Assembly (NCBI GenBank): GCA_020438665.1 | Contig: JAGQUE010000272.1 | Coordinates: 1 to 8,403, forward strand | Direction: 5' to 3' | Origin: Nocardioidaceae bacterium | Lineage (GTDB): Bacteria; Actinomycetota; Actinomycetes; Propionibacteriales; Nocardioidaceae | Length of the DNA: 8,403 nucleotides | Shown here: positions 4,831 through 8,403 of the stretch, one piece after another | How positions within the stretch are numbered: the stretch's first letter is position 1 | How the letters are laid out: every line of letters begins with the position of its first letter | The notes under the pieces: generated by a model | Told to the model about the DNA's origin: nothing | Database searches by the model: none | The model's input: only the letters and a program-made list of their open reading frames with translations | Program-made: the position numbers and the translations under genes

Positions 4831-5883
4831 TTACGTGGTTACACGCAACCACACGGCAGAGCGTCCTGTGCCCTGCGGCTTGAGGAGCCCTTCGTCCTTC
4901 AGTTCATTGAGGACCAGTCGGATGGTCGGATCGCTGATCCCGGGTAGCGCGGCTCTCACATCGGAGATCGCAAAGAGGGGCGCACCGTGCCTCAAGACGT
5001 GCTCGCGGACGCGTTCGGCTTTGGTGCCTCCAGACCTATCGGCGGCGACGCCCTCAGCAAACCGGGCGTAGCCACGAGCGAGGAGCTGGCTGAAGTACTG
5101 CAGCCAGGGCCACGGGTCGTTGGCGTGGTCGTTCCAGTCGTGAGTTGAGTCGAGCAACGCCTGGTAGTAGTTGTCGGCAGATTCGGCGATGAGCTGTTCG
5201 AGCGACACGTAGCGGCCGATCCCATAGCCGGCATCAGCGAGGAGGGCGTTCGTCAGCGCGCGCGCCACACGACCATTGCCGTCGCCGAACGGGTGGATGA
5301 TGAGCAGATCGAGGACGAACAGGCCGACGAGGAGCACCGGGTGGTGTTGGTTTGCCTTGACGGCATCGGCGTAGCGGTCGATGAGGTCAGCGGTGTAGTA
5401 CTCGGTGCGAGCGGCAGGAACAGGCTTGAATCGGACAGTCTGGACTCCGTCCGGAGACCGGTCGACGACGAGGTTGTCGCTCTCCTTGAAGGTCCCACCG
5501 ATGGCCTTGGTCTCCGCGAACAGCAGCCGGTGCAGGTGAAGAAGCAGGCCGACGTTCAGGGGGCGCCAGTCCTCGGCGAACAGGTAGTCGAGGGCAGCAC
5601 GGTAGCCGGCGAGCTCTTGTTCGCTGCGGGTTCGCAGCTCAATGGGCTTGTTGGCGATGATGGCGGCCGCACGGCTGCGGTTCTTGACGACGACGCCTTC
5701 GAGTGCAGACGACGCGGTGATGCTCGCGACCCGCGCCCGGTTGGCGAGCTCGGTGAGTAGGTCGGGTACCTGATTGAGGTACAGGCCCTCGCTTCCTTGG
5801 CCACGGTCGATGTCGCGCAACGTCATCACCAGAGGCGCTGGCACAGCGCCGAGGACTCGATCAAGGTCGACGAATGAGTGCAC
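4831..5883 (-). CDS. Fic-domain protein, probable AMP-transferase with N-terminal inhibitory motif (350 aa)
   Basis: Fic proteins usually move AMP from ATP onto a hydroxyl side chain of a target protein. The catalytic loop HPFGDGNGRVAR (H197 to R208) is complete, with the base H197 and the Mg-binding D201. S58-x-x-x-E62-G63 (SSALEG) matches the inhibitory helix motif of class II Fic proteins, in which the glutamate blocks productive ATP binding, so activity is probably self-restrained. Residues 285-348 look like a winged helix-turn-helix (FAISDVRAALPGISDPTIRLVLNELKDEGLL), so DNA binding or autoregulation is plausible. Length and order fit the Fic/DUF4172-like and SoFic-type solitary proteins. 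The GTG at 5883 has GAGGG six to seven bases upstream. A promoter region with an 11-bp inverted repeat lies directly upstream. The gene stands alone, so I do not read it as a classical FicT/FicA toxin-antitoxin pair. Confidence 0.93.
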   Translation of the reverse strand: MHSFVDLDRVLGAVPAPLVMTLRDIDRGQGSEGLYLNQVPDLLTELANRARVASITASSALEGVVVKNRSRAAAIIANKPIELRTRSEQELAGYRAALDYLFAEDWRPLNVGLLLHLHRLLFAETKAIGGTFKESDNLVVDRSPDGVQTVRFKPVPAARTEYYTADLIDRYADAVKANQHHPVLLVGLFVLDLLIIHPFGDGNGRVARALTNALLADAGYGIGRYVSLEQLIAESADNYYQALLDSTHDWNDHANDPWPWLQYFSQLLARGYARFAEGVAADRSGGTKAERVREHVLRHGAPLFAISDVRAALPGISDPTIRLVLNELKDEGLLKPQGTGRSAVWLRVTT

Positions 5884-5900
5884 CAGAAGCCCTCACAGAC

Positions 5901-5944
5901 GGTCTAAACTAGATAATGCGACGGTTGATTAGGTAGTTTAAACC
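5901..5944 (-). promoter_or_regulatory. Promoter/operator region of the Fic gene with an 11-bp inverted repeat
   Basis: GGTCTAAACTA (5901-5911) and TAGTTTAAACC (5934-5944) are inverted arms matching at 10 of 11 positions, separated by 22 bp. The segment is strikingly AT-rich for this genome and ends 18 bp before the Fic GTG. On the reverse strand, TTTAAA and CATTAT/TATCTA are possible promoter elements between or within the arms, though I cannot fix exact -35 and -10 boxes. The symmetry suggests a dimeric repressor, possibly the Fic protein's own winged helix domain. On the forward strand TTGATT (5925-5930) and TATTAG (5948-5953), 17 bp apart, could also form a divergent promoter. Confidence 0.55.
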
Positions 5945-6229
5945 CTGTATTAGGCAATGTGCTGGTTCCCGCGCCGGCGGGCCAACCATTGTCTGCCTCG
6001 GCATGCTCCGTTGCTGACCGCGCTGGTCCGGGACCCGGCCATGCGGGGTGACGATGCCACACCGCGGCCATCACCGAGTCGAAGAGCGGTGAGCGGTGAG
6101 CGGCGGCGCTGCTCCTCTTGGTCCTCTTCCTGTTCGTCCTCGTCATCGTGTTCGTGATCATCATCGTCTGATCCTGGGGGTCGCCTCGGCATGGCTACGG
6201 TTCAGCTCCTCCCGTCCGCACATCAGCGA
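5945..6229. other. Gene-poor stretch between the Fic and UPF0158 genes
   Basis: Together with the Fic promoter this makes about 345 bp without a gene I can defend. It holds the stem-loop at 5953-5999, two direct copies of GCCTCGGCATG (5995-6005 and 6183-6193), and nearly three tandem GAGCGGT units (6084-6103). At 6109-6168 one forward frame encodes 20 purely hydrophobic residues (Leu, Val, Ile, Phe), all with G or C at the third position, ending in TGA. That frame opens directly after a TGA at 6097-6099 and lacks an ATG or GTG. The reverse strand there reads as an acidic Asp/Glu run. It could be the end of a decayed membrane-protein gene. Confidence 0.4.
5953..5999. repeat. Strong imperfect stem-loop upstream of the Fic gene
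   Basis: CCCGC (5968-5972) pairs with GCGGG (5977-5981) around a four-base loop. GGTT (5964-5967) pairs with AACC (5984-5987) across a small bulge, and GGCA/TGCC plus AATG/CATT extend it outward to about 46 bp. No T-run follows on either strand. It may be a rho-independent-like barrier, a structured recombination site or a protein-binding element; sequence alone does not decide. Confidence 0.45.
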
Positions 6230-6949
6230 TCAGTTCGGGTTGCGCGCGGCCGTCGTCGCGGCAGTGGGGGTGAGGCCGTTGTCGGCGAGCCAGGCGCGGG
6301 CCCGTCCGCGACGTCGTTCGGCGGAGAAGGCGTACCAGCGGTCTTCGAGGTCGGGCCAGTTGGTCAGCTCGCGTCTGAATCGGCGAAAGGCCCCACGGCC
6401 TTCCAGGGTTTGGGCGATCCGGTCGGCGAGGTCGGGCTCGGCGATGGCGGCGGTGAAGCGCTCCATGTCGCGGTATCCGTCGCGCGAGCCTTCGCTGATG
6501 ACCGGTAGCCACCGGTCCTCATCGTCCAGGTCCTCGTCCTCGTCATCGGGGCCGTCGTCGAAGATCATCTGTGGCCAGACCTCGCCTGTGTGCAGGTCGA
6601 GGTAGCCGCCACCGGTGACCGGGTCGCCCTCAAGGACGTCGACGAGCTGGTCGAGATCGACCGGCAACGCCCGCAACAAAGGCGAGGGGCCGAGACCCAG
6701 GCCGGCGGTCAACGCCGCGGCTAGCTCCTCGTCGCCCACCCAGGCCCGGTCCCGCAGCTCGGCAACACACCGGACAGCGAACTCCGACGCCCCGTCGACG
6801 TGCTGAGCCAGCGCGGCGAGCAACCCGTCCCCGAGCAGCTGGATCCCATGACTCGGCCAGGGCCCGGACCGGAGAAGAGACACCATCGCCGGCCCGTCCG
6901 CGGAGAACACCGCGCCACGGAACCGTCGCAGCTGGTCGCGCTGGGACAT
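6230..6949 (-). CDS. UPF0158 family protein (239 aa)
   Basis: The C-terminal half matches UPF0158: GGGYLDLHTGEVW, an Asp/Glu-rich linker, DRWLPVISEGSRDGYRDME, then the LEGRGAFRRFRRELTNWPDL segment and RWYAFSAERRRGRARAWLADNGL. This family has no established biochemical role known to me. The first 110 residues form a separate helical region (RRFRGAVFSADGPAMVSLLR onward) that I do not recognise; it may be a repeat-like helical domain. I use the ATG at 6949; the frame also offers GTG at 6955 and TTG at 6961, and GCGGG upstream would suit the GTG. It starts about 20 bp after the stop of the helix-turn-helix gene and is probably the last gene of a three-gene operon with it and the broken toxin-like gene. 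Confidence 0.88.
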   Translation of the reverse strand: MSQRDQLRRFRGAVFSADGPAMVSLLRSGPWPSHGIQLLGDGLLAALAQHVDGASEFAVRCVAELRDRAWVGDEELAAALTAGLGLGPSPLLRALPVDLDQLVDVLEGDPVTGGGYLDLHTGEVWPQMIFDDGPDDEDEDLDDEDRWLPVISEGSRDGYRDMERFTAAIAEPDLADRIAQTLEGRGAFRRFRRELTNWPDLEDRWYAFSAERRRGRARAWLADNGLTPTAATTAARNPN

Positions 6950-6971
6950 GTCCACGGTCAAGCCCGCTGGC

Positions 6972-7241
6972 TCAGGCGACCTTGTTGCCGTACCGCTGTC
7001 GGGCAGCCTCGCCGCTGGTGCCCACGAACGCGCCGATCACTGACCACGACATGCCTGCCGCGCGGGCCTGCTTGATCGCCTCGAGGATGTGGCGCTCGGC
7101 GTCGGAGCGCTCCTGCACCGCGCCCCGCAGCGCGGCGACCGCCCCGGGGTCCATCTCCTGGTCGGGGTCGGGGGTGTAGTTCTCAAAGCGCGCGGCCAAC
7201 TCATCGGCGTGCTTGAGGATGTCATCGACGGAACGGGGCAT
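6972..7241 (-). CDS. Small helix-turn-helix protein, antitoxin-like (89 aa)
   Basis: Starts PRSVDDILKHADELAARFE, has an acidic linker (YTPDPDQEMDPGAV), a long helix, and ends with WSVIGAFVGTSGEAARQRYG, a recognisable helix-turn-helix. I know close relatives from many Actinobacteria, typically just downstream of a small toxin-like gene, as here, so an antitoxin and autorepressor role is reasonable but inferred. I chose the ATG at 7241: AGGTGA (7247-7252 on the reverse strand) is spaced about five bases before it. Upstream in-frame starts at 7247 and 7250 are possible; the GTG at 7250 directly abuts the TAG of the toxin-like gene, showing tight coupling. The downstream UPF0158 gene follows within about 20 bp. 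Confidence 0.85.
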   Translation of the reverse strand: MPRSVDDILKHADELAARFENYTPDPDQEMDPGAVAALRGAVQERSDAERHILEAIKQARAAGMSWSVIGAFVGTSGEAARQRYGNKVA

Positions 7242-7250
7242 GGTCATCAC

Positions 7251-7480
7251 CTACAGGAACTTCTCCCGGGCGCGCATGGCGTGGACGATCACCACAGCCT
7301 CAACGCCCTCGACGTAACCGACTTCAAGGATGATCGCCGCCTGGTTCGGGCCGATCATCATGGTGAAACCATCACCCAGGTCCAGACCCGTAGAGGGTTT
7401 CGATAGGCGTGCAGGATGTCCTCCTCACCGACCCCGTGCTTCAACGCGGACGGAGCGATGATCGGATCACCCGGCACCAT
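7251..7480 (-). pseudogene. Toxin-like small gene disrupted by a one-base frameshift
   Basis: From the ATG at 7480 the reverse strand encodes VPGDPIIAPSALKHGVGEED then ILHAYRNPLRVW, and hits TGA after 39 residues. At about 7382-7384 the frame changes: from GAC at 7382 a second frame reads DLGDGFTMMIGPNQAAIILE, then VGYVEGVEAVVIVHAMRARE and KFL, stopping at TAG (7251-7253), adjacent to the helix-turn-helix gene. The two halves join into the pattern I know for a small actinobacterial toxin-like family (HG..E.DILHAYRNP.RV.DLGDGFTM.IGP....LLEVG...IVHAM.AR.KFL). TGGAC where TGGGAC is expected points to a single missing G. It may be a true inactivating mutation, a sequencing error, or, less likely, recoding, since I see no slippery heptamer. 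If real, the antitoxin-like and UPF0158 genes have lost their toxin partner. Confidence 0.75.
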
Positions 7481-7500
7481 TCCAAGATAACTTGTCGCAC
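7481..7500 (-). promoter_or_regulatory. Possible promoter/operator of the toxin-antitoxin-like operon
   Basis: Immediately upstream of the ATG at 7480 the reverse strand reads CAAGTTATCTTG (7483-7494), an imperfect palindrome with CAAG/CTTG arms around an AT-rich centre, and TTATCT could be a -10 element. Its position next to the start suggests a near-leaderless transcript repressed by the operon's own helix-turn-helix protein. Only a short motif supports this. Confidence 0.3.
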
Positions 7501-7562
7501 CGAGTTCGCGCCACCATACGGCCAAGCCGGCACCACCCCTGGCAGATCCCCATGGGCCGCGA

Positions 7563-7581
7563 GCCGCGAGCTATTCGCGGC
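7563..7581. repeat. Perfect 7-bp stem-loop in the divergent intergenic region
   Basis: GCCGCGA (7563-7569) and TCGCGGC (7575-7581) pair around the loop GCTAT. It lies between the divergent toxin-like operon (leftward from 7480) and the exported-protein gene (rightward from 7662), where a terminator is not expected. An operator or other protein-binding role is possible. I see nothing else definite in 7501-7661. Confidence 0.35.
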
Positions 7582-7661
7582 AGATGCGGGCATGCCATAT
7601 CCGCCGAGTCGAAGGTCACCCTTACGTGTTTTGAGGGCAGCCCCTGCTTCATACTCAGCCC

Positions 7662-8087
7662 ATGAGCGACGTAGCCGAGGCCACACGAGGCGAGGCCCAG
7701 AGAGCGGACTCCCGGTTGCACATGAAGCCGTCGAGCATGGTCGTCGCTCTGCTCGGTGGCCTGCTCCTGGTGGCGGTGGGGTACTTCGTTGGCGTCCGCT
7801 CGCCATGGACGGCCCACCGGCCCCACGTGGTCAGCGGCACAGCATGGCGACAGCCCGCCGACATCCCGATCGCCTTCTTCGACTCCGGGAACGGTGACGC
7901 GGTCCAGTTCCGACTCGACGATGTCGTTTGGAAGTCCGGGGACGAAACAGGCGACAACAGCCTGCCTCCGTGCCTAAGGGAACAGAACGAGCGCGTGGCA
8001 GTGGAGGTGGGTCTCATCGAGGTGTCGAGGCCCTACGGGGACGGTTCCTACTTCCGGGTCGTCTCTGTCACTTGCCCGAGCCGATAG
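7662..8087 (+). CDS. Membrane-anchored exported hypothetical protein (141 aa)
   Basis: An N-terminal cytoplasmic stretch of about 25 residues is followed by one membrane segment (MVVALLGGLLLVAVGYFVGV, about residues 26-45). The rest should lie outside the membrane: a domain with IAFFDSGNGDAVQFRLDDVVW, a PPCL cysteine, and a closing YFRVVSVTC. The two cysteines (in PPCLRE and VTCPSR) could form a disulfide. I have seen similar actinobacterial proteins with a single anchor and a small W...CL...C domain, but no function or name is known to me. The ATG at 7662 is the only reasonable start; there is no clear Shine-Dalgarno sequence, so the mRNA may have a very short leader. It stands alone between the divergent toxin-like operon and the tRNA gene. 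Confidence 0.82.
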   Translation: MSDVAEATRGEAQRADSRLHMKPSSMVVALLGGLLLVAVGYFVGVRSPWTAHRPHVVSGTAWRQPADIPIAFFDSGNGDAVQFRLDDVVWKSGDETGDNSLPPCLREQNERVAVEVGLIEVSRPYGDGSYFRVVSVTCPSR

Positions 8088-8104
8088 GCGGAGCCTCCTG
8101 CACT

Positions 8105-8137
8105 GATCTCGGCAGATCCGCGCACGAAGGTGCCCGG
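8105..8137. repeat. Possible diverged repeat copy G near the tRNA
   Basis: GCAC-GAAG-GTGC (8122-8133) followed by CCGG mirrors the GCAC-CAAC-GTGC-CCGA part of copy A. Just before it AGATC (8114-8118) resembles the AGATCGC of copy C, and GATCT (8105-8109) is its inverse arm. The TGCCGCTGAG head is missing. It follows the exported-protein gene by about 20 bp. This may be a distant relative of the array repeat or a coincidence of small palindromes. Confidence 0.25.
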
Positions 8138-8298
8138 AGTTCGTTTGGCTGGGAGGGGGCTTGGCGCCGGCTTGAATCAGCTGCAGGGACATCGGTCGGC
8201 CGTGCTTTCCCCCACTCATCCCCCACAGAGGACGATCCGACTCTCAGTAACCCTGGGGTGAAGGACTAAATAGTGGCCCTGACCTGCGGAAACGTGAG

Positions 8299-8371
8299 TG
8301 GAGCCAAGGGGACTCGAACCCCTAACCCCCTGCTTGCAACGCAGGTGCGCTACCAATTGCGCCAAGGCCCC
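8299..8371 (-). tRNA. tRNA-Ala (anticodon TGC)
   Basis: The reverse strand folds as a 73-base tRNA without encoded CCA: acceptor GGGGCCT with TGGCTCC, D stem GCGC/GCGC, anticodon stem CCTGC/GCAGG with loop GTTGCAA, T stem AGGGG/CCCCT with loop TTCGAGT, and discriminator A at 8299. G3 pairs with T70, the alanine identity element, which supports the assignment from anticodon TGC. Two oddities are a T7-T66 mismatch at the base of the acceptor and G at position 32 of the anticodon loop, where a pyrimidine is usual. The 3' end faces the accessory region. Confidence 0.92.
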
Positions 8372-8372
8372 C

Positions 8373-8399
8373 GGTGGAGCGGGGTGCAGCGGTGGAGCG
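8373..8399. repeat. Direct repeat of GGTGGAGCG upstream of the tRNA
   Basis: GGTGGAGCG occurs at 8373-8381 and again at 8391-8399, an 18-base period, directly upstream of the tRNA-Ala 5' end in its own reading direction. It may belong to a leader or processing region that continues beyond the window. No function can be assigned. Confidence 0.3.
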
Positions 8400-8403
8400 A
8401 GCG

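Noticed and set aside
5293..5760. Forward-strand frame opposite the Fic gene
   Set aside because: It is antisense to a well-supported Fic protein with intact motifs, and the translation resembles no family.
6109..6171. A small membrane-protein gene on the forward strand
   Set aside because: The hydrophobic frame begins right after a TGA and has no ATG or GTG; only a TTG inside the hydrophobic run is available.
5950..6192. Reverse-strand acidic protein starting MPRRPPGSDDDD
   Set aside because: The Asp/Glu run is the complement of the hydrophobic frame, third positions are mixed, the remainder looks random, and there is no ribosome binding site.
7089..7897. Forward frames across the toxin-like operon and the divergent region
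   Set aside because: They lie opposite genes with recognisable motifs, and their translations lack domain-like patterns.
8240..8262. A further repeat copy at a reverse-strand CTGAGAGT near 8243
   Set aside because: Only eight bases match the core, with no head, tail or inverse arm; chance is likely.

Overview
The window looks like a high-GC actinobacterial chromosome. Coding frames favour G or C at third positions, GTG starts are common, and the families are ones I know from Actinobacteria. A tRNA-Ala gene closes the right edge. I cannot fix the genus; Propionibacteriales or Micrococcales-like hosts would fit.

Left part (1-2430): two co-directional, translationally coupled tyrosine recombinases (348 and 420 aa). 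Both keep the full R-K-HxxR-H-Y catalytic set. The second has a C-terminal four-cysteine extension of the kind seen in Tn554 TnpB-type recombinases.

Middle part (2431-4830): a string of small, unrelated, mostly uncharacterised genes: a SUKH (SMI1/KNR4) protein, an unknown protein, a small two-helix membrane protein, a DUF6980-like Cys-rich protein, a DUF7336-like protein and a reverse-strand CxxxxC...CxxH protein. A short repeat recurs in the gaps. Its core reads TGCCGCTGAGAG followed by CGCACCAACGTGCC, or close variants, with a tail like TGCCGAGA. Clear copies lie at about 2459, 3099, 3833 and 4109, and degenerate ones at about 4467 and 4771. Each copy lies within roughly 0-60 bp of a gene boundary, and several are the right half of an imperfect palindrome. 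A recombinase operon followed by single-gene units separated by structured repeats resembles an integron gene-cassette array, but the repeat is not the classical attC. This is the main candidate for an undescribed system here.

Right part (4831-8298): a reverse-strand Fic AMP-transferase-like gene with an inverted-repeat operator; a gene-poor stretch with a strong stem-loop; a reverse-strand operon of a toxin-like gene broken by a one-base frameshift, a small helix-turn-helix (antitoxin-like) gene and a UPF0158 gene; a forward gene for a membrane-anchored exported protein; and tRNA-Ala(TGC) on the reverse strand at 8299-8371. A sequence resembling the repeat core lies between the exported-protein gene and the tRNA.

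Taken together, the window reads as a mobile or accessory region: a recombinase module, a cargo of single-gene defence, toxin, immunity or unknown modules, and a tRNA gene at the far side. The cassette interpretation is inference from layout and repeats; no movement can be shown from one sequence.
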